Assembly (NCBI RefSeq): GCF_003130585.1
Contig: NZ_QFKX01000005.1
Location: 1 to 64,000 of the forward strand
Reading direction: 5' to 3'
Length of the DNA stretch: 64,000 nucleotides
From: Brachybacterium endophyticum
GTDB taxonomy: Bacteria > Actinomycetota > Actinomycetes > Actinomycetales > Dermabacteraceae
The notes beneath the pieces are model-generated. The model searched no databases. It saw only the letters and a program-made list of their open reading frames with translations, and had not been told where the DNA came from. Positions 26,973-34,467 of this stretch are shown here, one piece after another. Every line of letters starts with the position of its first letter. Position 1 is the first letter of the stretch. Both the position numbers and the translations under genes were made by a program.

Positions 26973-27622
26973 TGCGCCGCCGGCTCACCGAGGGGCAGCG
27001 CGAGCAGATCGCCCTCGAGGCGCTTCAGCGCTACGAGGCGGGGGAGTCCTGGCGCGAGATCGCAGAGCGGCTCGAGCTACATCCAGGCACCGTGCAGCGG
27101 CTCGTCGCCGAGCGGCACCCGGTCACGTACCGGCGCTGGGGCCAGCGGCCCGTCGTGGACCCCGCCGAGGCGGCTCGGCGGCGGGAGCAGGGAGAGAGCA
27201 TCCAGCAGATCGCGGAGGATCTGGACTGCTCCAGGACTGCCGTGCGCACGGCGATCGAACGCGCCACCGGCGCACCTTCCACTCGCTACCCGCGCCTGTC
27301 GACGCGGCGCGAGCCCACAGACGAGGAGCTCCAGAACCTCCGCGAGCTCTACGAGGCGTGCCCGCCGGCACCGCGGGCGCGACCCGGCCACCGCGACACC
27401 GCCGGCGTCGAAGGCGCGGCGCTTGCAGTGGCCTGCCTCGCGGTCGTCGAGGACGGGGTGCCCATGCAGACGCTGTCGAAGCAGCTGGGCCGCGGACCTA
27501 CCTGGGTGCACTGGCTGCTGAGCAGGCACGACTGTCGTCCGCACGCCCGCGAGGGTCGCAGTACGGCGCGCAGGACACGGCCCACCCAGACCCCCGGCGG
27601 GCTTGCGGATACCGGCGAGTAG
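26972..27622 (+). CDS. Protein with repeated HTH motifs
   Basis: A 216-residue protein that shares one base of its ATG with the previous stop. It carries at least two resolvase-like HTH units: EAGESWREIAERLELHPGTV near residue 22 and QGESIQQIAEDLDCSRTAV near 72. A third weaker unit near 170 (GVPMQTLSKQLGRGPTWVH) has the same shape. The C-terminus is basic and disordered. Three HTHs in a row suggest binding to a long or repeated DNA site. It completes the HTH-DUF3841-HTH operon. Function is not known. Confidence 0.65.
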   Translation: MRRRLTEGQREQIALEALQRYEAGESWREIAERLELHPGTVQRLVAERHPVTYRRWGQRPVVDPAEAARRREQGESIQQIAEDLDCSRTAVRTAIERATGAPSTRYPRLSTRREPTDEELQNLRELYEACPPAPRARPGHRDTAGVEGAALAVACLAVVEDGVPMQTLSKQLGRGPTWVHWLLSRHDCRPHAREGRSTARRTRPTQTPGGLADTGE

Positions 27623-27699
27623 ACGATGGCTTGGTGACCGACGGTCACAACTTTTTCAATGATGCGTCATCTGTCGGGATGTTCCGCTAGATTCCGGAC

Positions 27700-28389
27700 A
27701 TGACCAGTGATCCTCTGCAGAGCGTCCTCGACGCCGTGCGCGCCGAGCTCGGGGACCCCGCCACGTGGGGTGCCCCGGTGGAGATGCGCGACTCCCTCGC
27801 CCTGTGCGCCCTGAACTCCGCCCACTCCCTGCGTGCGAACAGCACCTCCGTGCGGAACCTCCTGCGCCGCTACCGGGCCCACCGCGCCGCGGCGGGCGCT
27901 GATCCCGAGAAGGACTCCGGACCTGATCTGGTGGCTGCGATGGACGCCGCCGGCGGACCGGAATCCTTCGCCCTTGCCGTGCTGCAGAACCGCACCCCGC
28001 TGCCGGGTACGCGGCAGGCGCGCTCGGTCGGCATCTACGAGGCGCTGATGAACCTGCACGACCTCGGCATCACCACGGCCGCGCAGCTGCGCGAGCGCCA
28101 CGAAGAGCGTGACGTGCGACGTGCCTGGGTCCGCGTGAAGGGCCTCGGCCCGCAGTCGTGGGACTACCTGTGCATGAACGCCGGCGTTGGTTCGCTGACC
28201 AAGCCCGACGTCATGGTCCGCCGCTTCCTCACCCGCGCCGTCGGGGAGACGGTCAGGTCCGCCCGCGCCACGCAGCTGGTCACCGATGCTGCCCGAGAGC
28301 TCGGTGTCGAGGTGCGGGCGCTCGATCGTGCGATCTGGCTGCACATGTCGCCCACCGGCACCGAGAACACCGAGAAGGTTCCGTCATGA
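27700..28389 (+). CDS. HhH-like (DNA-glycosylase-fold) hypothetical protein
   Basis: A 229-residue protein. Near residue 145 the segment RVKGLGPQSWDYLCMNAGV, then TKPDVMVRRFLTRAVG, looks like a helix-hairpin-helix followed by the D/H-x-V-x-R-F region of HhH-GPD glycosylases. The catalytic lysine of bifunctional members is not evident at the usual place, though the KPD aspartate is. The N-terminal half is helical. It overlaps a 75-residue gene by 4 bp. A role in recognising damaged or modified bases is inferred; it could also be a non-catalytic DNA-binding protein. Confidence 0.6.
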   Translation: MTSDPLQSVLDAVRAELGDPATWGAPVEMRDSLALCALNSAHSLRANSTSVRNLLRRYRAHRAAAGADPEKDSGPDLVAAMDAAGGPESFALAVLQNRTPLPGTRQARSVGIYEALMNLHDLGITTAAQLRERHEERDVRRAWVRVKGLGPQSWDYLCMNAGVGSLTKPDVMVRRFLTRAVGETVRSARATQLVTDAARELGVEVRALDRAIWLHMSPTGTENTEKVPS

Positions 28390-28613
28390 GCGTCGTCCAG
28401 GCGGGCGACATCAACGCCCTGCGCCTCGCGACCTCCGTCCGCTTCGAGCACCAGGGTCGGTCCTACGAGGGCCACGTCAGCTGGGCCGAGGACAACGACT
28501 CCGCGCTCTCGCACGAGAAGAACCACCCCGGCTGCGTCAGCCTCGTGCTCAGCGACGGCCAGAGCCTGAACGACCTCCCCAAGACCACTCCCGTCGAGAC
28601 CCGGCCCAACTAG
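28386..28613 (+). CDS. Small conserved-looking hypothetical protein
   Basis: A 75-residue protein whose ATG overlaps the stop of the HhH-like gene (ATGA). It has a strand-rich core (RFEHQGRSYEGHVSWAEDN) with two histidines and a tryptophan, and a polar C-terminal tail. I do not recognise the family. Tight coupling suggests it works with the HhH-like protein. Confidence 0.5.
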   Translation: MSVVQAGDINALRLATSVRFEHQGRSYEGHVSWAEDNDSALSHEKNHPGCVSLVLSDGQSLNDLPKTTPVETRPN

Positions 28614-28671
28614 CCGGCGTCTCGCCCCTCCGTCCCGCAGTGCCCCACCACCCCACTCCCCAGGAGCCGAC

Positions 28672-29646
28672 ATGACCATCAACGATTCCCTGCAGCACGT
28701 TCCGCCGGCACCCGAGGCGTCCCGCTTCTCCAGGCGCACCCTCGCCCTGCTCCCCGGCGTCCTTCTCGGCGGTGCGCTGGCGCTCGGCGGCGAGAGCACG
28801 GCGAATGCTGCTGGCTCGGATCTGCGCGAGATGAACTTCTACCTGTCGTATACCCCGTCTGCGAGTTTCGACGGGAAAATGCACGCTGGCGGGAGCGTCT
28901 CAGCTTCGCTCATCGGCCTGCCGAAGGGCGCGGCTGTGAAGTATCAATGGCGGCTCAACGGCGCGAGCGTCAAGGGGGCGACGAAGTCCTCTTTCGCCAT
29001 TCCTCGCTCGGCCGTCGGCAAGAAGCTCTCCCTGCACACAGTCGTCACGGCAAAGGGGTACAAGACGGATAGTGCAGAGTGGTCGCTCTCTCGCGTCGAA
29101 CTGCCTGCGATGCCGACATACATGGGCTTCTACAGCGCCTTTGGGACGTACATCCAGGCACAGCCCCAGTTGCTGCCCAAGGGCGCGAAAGTGAAGTACC
29201 AGTGGCGGATCGACGGAAAGGACGTCAAGGGGGCGACCAAGGCCACCTTCAGCGTCCCGAACTCGGCCGCGGGCAAGAAGGTCTCGGTCTATTTCGTCGC
29301 CACTGCCAAGGGGTATGCCCGGCTCGCCGTCGACTACACGTACGGCGTCATGCCGGGCGGCAGCAAGAAGAAGACGCTGAAGGCCTCGACGCCGACGATC
29401 ACCGGCACCCTGCGCGTCGGCTCGAAGCTCACCGCCCACAAGGGCACGTGGACCGCTGGCACCACGCGCACGTACCAGTGGTACGCGAACGGCGTCGCCA
29501 TCAAGGGTGCGACGAAGTACACTCTCGTCGTCCCGAGCTCGGCCAAGGGCAAGCAGCTCACGGTGAAGATCACCGGCCGCAAGTCCGGCTACACGACCCT
29601 CTCGAAGGTCTCGAAGGAGACGTCGAAGATCGCCGCGCAGCGCTGA
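28672..29646 (+). CDS. Tat-type exported protein with three Ig-like repeats
   Basis: A 324-residue protein. Its N-terminus has an SRRTLAL segment, a hydrophobic core (LLPGVLLGGALALGG) and an A-x-A cleavage site (TANAAG, about residue 47), the layout of a Tat signal. Three repeats of about 85-90 residues follow, each with YQW, G-A-T-K and G-Y-x-T features. The third (TPTITGTLRVGSKLTAH, YQWYANGVAIKGATK) is closest to the repeats in the protein at the left edge. No wall anchor is visible, so it is secreted or held by the repeats. Function is unknown; binding to the cell surface or a polymer is inferred. Confidence 0.75.
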   Translation: MTINDSLQHVPPAPEASRFSRRTLALLPGVLLGGALALGGESTANAAGSDLREMNFYLSYTPSASFDGKMHAGGSVSASLIGLPKGAAVKYQWRLNGASVKGATKSSFAIPRSAVGKKLSLHTVVTAKGYKTDSAEWSLSRVELPAMPTYMGFYSAFGTYIQAQPQLLPKGAKVKYQWRIDGKDVKGATKATFSVPNSAAGKKVSVYFVATAKGYARLAVDYTYGVMPGGSKKKTLKASTPTITGTLRVGSKLTAHKGTWTAGTTRTYQWYANGVAIKGATKYTLVVPSSAKGKQLTVKITGRKSGYTTLSKVSKETSKIAAQR

Positions 29647-29924
29647 GCGCACCGGGGCCCACAGATTCCACCCTCGAAGCACCCTCGAAGCCTGCAGTGA
29701 AGGACGCCGTGGACCTGCCCGTGCGTGACTAATTCACCCCCACCCTTCACTTTCGGGTGATGCACCCATTCTGCGCTTCGGGGCGTCGTACAATTCTGCC
29801 CGTCCGAGTTCGCATCCCGTCACCGCTGACCAGGGAGATCGAACGCCGCAGGCCCGCCACGGCGTCCTGGGGGACGACCAACGTTGCACCCTTCCCTGCC
29901 ACTTCTCACCCTTCGGAGACCACA

Positions 29925-31040
29925 GTGAATCTCCTGCTGCGAACTCGCGTGTACGTTCTGCTCTACCTCGTGTGCTGGGGAACCGTCATCTGGTCGATAG
30001 TGCAGTTCAACAACCTCACGTCAACCGCGGAAGCGATCATCTACATCCCGACGGTCGCGTTTATCGCGGCAATCCTGTTCGGGATGTGGCGCGTGAGAGC
30101 TCTTCGCAAGAAGCCTCTCCGGGATACCGTCATGCCGGGAACTCGATGGTACGGATTCTTCCGTGGCATCACGCGATTGTTCCTGATAGCGCAAATTCTT
30201 GTCAGTGGTGGGTCGATCTACCATTTCATGGGCGACCATTGGGACATCCAGCCCGCCTACGTCGCTCCGATTATTCTGCATGCCATCATCGTGGCCCCGT
30301 TCAGTGTCCCCCTGTCGATCCTCATAGGTCCCTTCGGGTTTGTCCTGCTGTTCTTCGAAACCGGAACCGAAGCAGCCGCGCGCACGGACATTGTCACAAT
30401 GGACTTGCTGCTCATCGGCGGGGCGTTCTTCCGTCTCATTGAGGGGATGATCTTTTGGTGGGGTAGGGACGTTAACCTGTTTAGGTCCCTAGACGAGACC
30501 AGGAATCGGCTCTTAGGGCAAGCGCCCTCTAGGAAGTCGCGAGGAAAGAGGTCCCGAGCCGACGGGTCGTCCGCCGCCCCTGGGATGCCCAAGGCCGCCG
30601 TTGAGGACCCCGCTGCGCGTAACGCGCGGATAGAAGAGGAATCGCGAAAATGGGTTGCCTACGGGGAAGCGTTGCGCCTCCGCGGCTGGGATCAGGTTCA
30701 AAACGAGCTTGAGTTCCGTCGGCTGGATGACTTCAGCCAGGAGTGCATCAGCCATGACCTCACCATTCGGCTGCGGGACAGTTGGGATGAGCGAATGAAG
30801 CTCAAGAAGGGCGTCGGCAACACCCGTCGCCCGAACGCCTGGCGCACATATCCCGGACGCCCCGTGGACCGCTATTACCTCGAGCGCGACTTCGACGAGT
30901 GGGTCAAGAAGAACTCCGCCGACGGCGACATCACTCCGGAGGCCCGCCGGAAGTATGAGAAGGAGGAGCAACGGCGCGCGTACCGCCGCGATCAGAACGA
31001 GAGCAACGGTGGGTTCCTCTGGGACGTGGACAACGACTGA
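29925..31040 (+). CDS. Multi-pass membrane protein with charged cytoplasmic domain
   Basis: A 371-residue protein from the GTG preceded by a GGAG site (the open frame starts earlier but that part does not look coding). Five or six hydrophobic helices lie within residues 1-190 (for example VYVLLYLVCWGTVIWSIV, ALFGM-type and PLSILIGPFGFVLLFF segments). After about residue 215 it is a charged, Arg/Glu/Trp-rich domain (KWVAYGEALRLRGWDQVQ), probably cytoplasmic, ending in FLWDVDND. No family is recognised. A strong terminator lies 57 bp downstream, so it is a monocistronic unit. Confidence 0.6.
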   Translation: MNLLLRTRVYVLLYLVCWGTVIWSIVQFNNLTSTAEAIIYIPTVAFIAAILFGMWRVRALRKKPLRDTVMPGTRWYGFFRGITRLFLIAQILVSGGSIYHFMGDHWDIQPAYVAPIILHAIIVAPFSVPLSILIGPFGFVLLFFETGTEAAARTDIVTMDLLLIGGAFFRLIEGMIFWWGRDVNLFRSLDETRNRLLGQAPSRKSRGKRSRADGSSAAPGMPKAAVEDPAARNARIEEESRKWVAYGEALRLRGWDQVQNELEFRRLDDFSQECISHDLTIRLRDSWDERMKLKKGVGNTRRPNAWRTYPGRPVDRYYLERDFDEWVKKNSADGDITPEARRKYEKEEQRRAYRRDQNESNGGFLWDVDND

Positions 31041-31097
31041 ACGACGCTGCGTGTCCCGCTGTAGCCAGGCGAATATCCAATCCCTTTACCATGAAAG

Positions 31098-31129
31098 GCG
31101 GCCCTGACAGTTGCACCTGTCAGGGCCGC
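31098..31129. terminator. Perfect 13-bp stem terminator
   Basis: GCGGCCCTGACAG and CTGTCAGGGCCGC are perfect arms with a TTGCAC loop, 57 bp after the membrane-protein stop. No T-run. Confidence 0.75.
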
Positions 31130-31649
31130 GGCGGCATGAGTGCCATCGTCTAAGGAAGCTCACACCAGCACCGAGTCTATCCGTACGCCCGCCATCGATG
31201 CCCCGGCTTCCCACACGGGAGTCGTCCGACGCCCAGATGTTTGATCCACTGCGAACGGATTGCGCGGGGCACGCCTGCAGGACTCGACGCTCTACGTCGG
31301 CTCGGGAGAGCGGGTTGCTGTGCGCGCGGTCTGACACACCTTCAACACCCCGGTGCGGCCCCTCGGCCCGCCGGGGTGCGCTTATGTGCGCCGCAGCTCC
31401 ACCGCAGTGCAGCGAAGCTGCCCCGGGTCTGCGCCGGGAGCGTCTCGGCCGATTCATGGTCCGTGCTGCCCCGAAGGGTGCCGGCTTGCTCCCACAGCGT
31501 TGCCCTGAGCGAGCCGATGTCGGTGCTCATCAATACCCTGGTCGATCCCATGCACGTTGAGGGTGAAGACCTGGTCACGAGCGCCCCGATCGATCACACC
31601 AATGTCCTCGCAGATTCCGGCTGATCTCTAGTCCTCTGAAGGAGCCCCC
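31130..31649. other. Long gap without a recognised gene
   Basis: This stretch of about 520 bp holds open frames on both strands, none with protein-like composition or a ribosome site. It contains one further hairpin, CACCCCGG (31346-31353) with CCGGGGTG (31371-31378), whose loop holds GGCC/GGCC. The last 60 bp should contain the promoter and the GAAGGAG site of the nuclease gene that follows. A small RNA is possible, but nothing proves one. Confidence 0.4.
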
Positions 31650-32423
31650 ATGTCCTCACGCACCACCGTCCCTCTCGTTGCCGCTCTGGCACTGGGGATC
31701 GGGGTCGCCCTCTTTCACGGGGTGCCGGGCCTCGAGGACTTCACCGCGGGTGCGTCGTCGACGGCGAGCAGCGCCGGTCCGGTGACCTCCGATCTCGACT
31801 TCGACGGTGACTACTTCACCGTCACCGGCAAGGCCCACATCGACCACAAGGACGCGAAGGCCGGCGCGGTCACGTACTGCCCGCTCGATGACCTCGAGCG
31901 CGCCACGTGCGCCTACGGCAAGCTCACCCCCGAGCTGCGTGAGCATGCACAGGCCTCCGGACGCCAGGAGATCGACGTGGACCCCGCAGGCTGGGACGTG
32001 AACGGTGAGGTCGACATCCCGGCGCTGCCGGACGTGACCGGCTCGAAGGCCTACCACGGCTGGTTCTGGAACCGCTCGCACCTGGTCGCCGACTCCCTCG
32101 GTGGCGACCCCAGCCACGAGAACCTCGTGATGGGCACGCGCACGCAGAATGTCGGCTCCACCCAACAGGATGGCCAGTACGCCGGCGGCATGGCCCACAC
32201 TGAACAGGCCGCCCGCGACTACCTCGACTCCGCCGACGCCGAGGGCTGCCCGCTGTACTACGCGGCGACGCCGCGCTACACCGGTGACGAGCTCATCCCG
32301 CGCACCGTCACCGTCGACATCCGCTCCTGCAACGGATCGATCGACGAGCACGTCGAGGTCGCCAACACGGCCGCCGAGTACGCCATCGACTACACCACGG
32401 GCTCCTTCGAGCCGACACGCTGA
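31650..32423 (+). CDS. Secreted DNA/RNA non-specific endonuclease
   Basis: A 257-residue protein with an N-terminal hydrophobic segment (VPLVAALALGIGVALFHGV), either a signal peptide or a single anchor. The nuclease domain has HGWFWNRSHLVADSLGG (about 131-147), where N-R-S-H is the Endonuclea_NS D-R-G-H equivalent and its His the catalytic base. It is followed by ENLVMGTRTQNVG, the usual N-x-x-x-x-T-x-x-x-N metal segment. The core resembles secreted streptococcal-type DNases. Four cysteines could form disulfides outside the cell. It probably degrades extracellular DNA. The next gene is a membrane protein 31 bp away. Confidence 0.82.
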   Translation: MSSRTTVPLVAALALGIGVALFHGVPGLEDFTAGASSTASSAGPVTSDLDFDGDYFTVTGKAHIDHKDAKAGAVTYCPLDDLERATCAYGKLTPELREHAQASGRQEIDVDPAGWDVNGEVDIPALPDVTGSKAYHGWFWNRSHLVADSLGGDPSHENLVMGTRTQNVGSTQQDGQYAGGMAHTEQAARDYLDSADAEGCPLYYAATPRYTGDELIPRTVTVDIRSCNGSIDEHVEVANTAAEYAIDYTTGSFEPTR

Positions 32424-32454
32424 TCCCTCGACTCCCTGAAAGGCGGCTGCCCCG

Positions 32455-32994
32455 ATGTTCAATCCGCTGCGGCTCTACCTCGTCATCGCCGTGATGGAGG
32501 TCCTCCTCATCCTCGGTGCGCTCGCCATCATCATCGGAGACCTGACCGCCGCGTCGGTCGGACCGCTCGATCTGCTGCACGCGCTCGCCTCGCTCGTGAT
32601 GCTCGTCGCGGCCTCGGTCGCCTTCCGTCACGCGCTCGGCATCTTCCTCGCGTTCCGCAGGATTCTGCGCACGAGCAGCCTCGAGGCCCTCGAGCTGAAT
32701 TCCCAGATCATCGCCCTGCGCACGCCTCGGATGAACCGGGCCCACGACGTGGTCATGGGGGCGATCATCGCCAATGACCTCATCTCCGCGGTGCGCTACT
32801 TCCTCGATGGCGACGTCGCGTGGGGCGTGTTCAACGTGGTGGTCGCGGCTCTGCTGCTGTGGATCCTCTTCCTCGGAGGAGGCCGGGGAGACCGCCGGTC
32901 CGTCAGCAAGCTGCTCGGGGACAAGACCCGGGCGCTGCGAGACCGACTCGTCGACATCCAGAAGGGCATGCAGCCCTCCCCGAACCCGGCGTGA
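32455..32994 (+). CDS. Four-helix membrane protein next to the secreted nuclease
   Basis: A 179-residue protein with about four hydrophobic helices: LYLVIAVMEVLLILGALAII, an ALASLVMLVAASVAF segment, a VVMGAIIANDLISAV segment, and WGVFNVVVAALLLWILFL. The tail is basic and charged (SKLLGDKTRALRDRL). I do not recognise the family. It follows the nuclease by 31 bp on the same strand, so it may be in one operon. A role in immunity or nuclease export is possible but is only inferred. Confidence 0.6.
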   Translation: MFNPLRLYLVIAVMEVLLILGALAIIIGDLTAASVGPLDLLHALASLVMLVAASVAFRHALGIFLAFRRILRTSSLEALELNSQIIALRTPRMNRAHDVVMGAIIANDLISAVRYFLDGDVAWGVFNVVVAALLLWILFLGGGRGDRRSVSKLLGDKTRALRDRLVDIQKGMQPSPNPA

Positions 32995-33005
32995 GCCGGC
33001 GACCT

Positions 33006-33128
33006 GTGTACGCCTTTCCGAACCTGTGCACCCTCGAAAACACCGAGACGCCGGCCCTGCCTGTCGTCCTGTCCGAGAATCCTCAGTTCAGCTGGGACTA
33101 CTACACGAACGTGGGGATCCACCTGTGA
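33006..33128 (+). CDS. Very short hypothetical reading frame
   Basis: A 40-residue frame from a GTG 9 bp after the previous stop, with protein-like composition (NPQFSWDYYTNVGIHL). It overlaps the next frame by GTGA, the coupling used throughout this genome. It could be a remnant of a larger gene. No family is recognised. Confidence 0.3.
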   Translation: MYAFPNLCTLENTETPALPVVLSENPQFSWDYYTNVGIHL

Positions 33129-33376
33129 ACGCCTACAAGCGCCGAGTTGAGGACCTCGACGCCGCTCTGCAGCTCCTCGACCGCGAGCTGAGCAAGATCG
33201 AACTCAACGAGGTCCGGGGCCGCAGCGAACTGCTGACGGTGGCTATGGATGTCGGAGGGCGCGTAGTGGCGGGGCACGGGGATATTCGTCGCCGACGGAG
33301 GAGCCAGATGTGGCGAGCCAACTTTGAGTGGGTCTCTTCGACGAACACCCTCGCCACGAGGCTGGCAGGAGACTAA
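33125..33376 (+). CDS. Small helical hypothetical protein
   Basis: An 83-residue frame that starts with the GTG overlapping the 40-residue frame. The first half is a regular amphipathic helix (YKRRVEDLDAALQLLDREL), which supports real coding. The second half is basic. There is no signal peptide or family match. It is convergent with the GNAT-like gene of the integrase cluster, 10 bp away. Confidence 0.38.
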   Translation: MNAYKRRVEDLDAALQLLDRELSKIELNEVRGRSELLTVAMDVGGRVVAGHGDIRRRRRSQMWRANFEWVSSTNTLATRLAGD

Positions 33377-33386
33377 AGATGAGGCT

Positions 33387-33971
33387 CTAGCGCGATGCAT
33401 TGAGCGGGAGCCACCATACGGGCCCGCTTCGCCATCGCTTGAAGCCCTGCTCCTCGTTGGCGGCGCATAGCCGAGCGAGCGCTACGTCGCGGTCGGAGCC
33501 GAGTTCCATCGGTCCGTCCGGCGTGAGGGGCTCCGGCCTGAAGACCACGATCGTCTGTTGCGGCAGAAGACCGAGGATCTCCAGCACTTGGCGCACGAGC
33601 TCGCGCGCCAACCGGTAGCCACGCCACTTCTCGTCGAGCGTCAGGCGCGTGAGAAGCAGAGCAGCTATCGCTTCGTCGAACTCGTCCATGAGTTCGTCGG
33701 CTACGCGACCCAGATCAGCCGCATCACCGTCGTATCGGTCGCCCGAGTCGGCGAGATCGTGGTCCATAACCTCCCATTGGGCGGAGGTCACGAGTCCGCT
33801 GAGACGCCCTCCAAGATGCACCGTGTCGTCGAGAGTATTGATCATCTCGACCCGTGCATTGATGCGCCGCAACTGGTCGGAAGGGGAGTTTTCGCAAGGC
33901 GGCTCCATCTCGATTGCGGGAACATCGACGAGGAACTCTTCGTCGTCAGGGGTGAAGATGAAATCGATCAT
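33387..33971 (-). CDS. GNAT-like protein in the integrase cluster
   Basis: A 194-residue protein started at the ATG that overlaps the excisionase stop (ATGA). The acidic N-terminal part is not recognised. From about residue 115 it reads like an acetyltransferase core: ALLLTRLTLDEKWRGYRLA has the R-G-x-x-L-A acetyl-CoA loop pattern at a helix start, followed by a TIVVFRPEPL strand and a late GFKRW segment. The gene is translated with the excisionase. The fold assignment is from pattern only, and its role in the element is unknown. Confidence 0.55.
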   Translation of the reverse strand: MIDFIFTPDDEEFLVDVPAIEMEPPCENSPSDQLRRINARVEMINTLDDTVHLGGRLSGLVTSAQWEVMDHDLADSGDRYDGDAADLGRVADELMDEFDEAIAALLLTRLTLDEKWRGYRLARELVRQVLEILGLLPQQTIVVFRPEPLTPDGPMELGSDRDVALARLCAANEEQGFKRWRSGPVWWLPLNASR

Positions 33972-34183
33972 CGTCGGCCACCTCCGACAAGTCGCTCTTC
34001 GACCCACGCGTCAAGATCTGCGACGCGGTACAGGATGCCAGCGCGCGGGCCAGCGTGAAGCTTGGCATAACGGGGGCCCGTCCCTGACATGCGCATTTTC
34101 GCAAGGGTCTTCGGCGAGAGGTTGAGATAGGCGGCAGCTTGATCCCCTCGGAAGGTGAGAGGAGTGATGGTCAGTTCGGTCAT
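33968..34183 (-). CDS. Excisionase / AlpA-like HTH protein
   Basis: A 71-residue protein started at the ATG of TELTITPLTFRGDQAAAYL. It has a MerR/HTH_17-type winged helix (AAAYLNLSPKTLAKMRMSG, then LYRVADLDAWVEERL), the standard form of recombination directionality factors. It lies downstream of the integrase on the same strand, separated by 284 bp that may hold a promoter and arm-binding sites. It probably promotes excision of the element. Confidence 0.8.
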   Translation of the reverse strand: MTELTITPLTFRGDQAAAYLNLSPKTLAKMRMSGTGPRYAKLHAGPRAGILYRVADLDAWVEERLVGGGRR

Positions 34184-34467
34184 TGCGTGCAGTGCTCCGG
34201 CAGGTTGCATCGGCTCCGCTGCACTGACCTGCGTCGGGGGCGGATCGTTCCCTGCCGCATCACACTGAGCACGGCCCCGTGGTGGTGCACTAGGCCGCGT
34301 GTTCTGGTCTGTCGCCACCCAGAACGCCAAAATCGAGGCGGAAACCCGGCGGCGAACCAGGCTGAGCCGACCTCTAAAGCTGAATACCCCCATAATACGC
34401 GACCTTCGTTCCTATTGCCACAGTTACTCCCAGAAGGTGCCTCGGAATGATGAGAGCGTTGGTCGCA

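Noticed and set aside
31241..31624. 127-codon plus-strand frame in the long gap
   Set aside because: No ribosome site, low-quality composition and no hydrophobic core.
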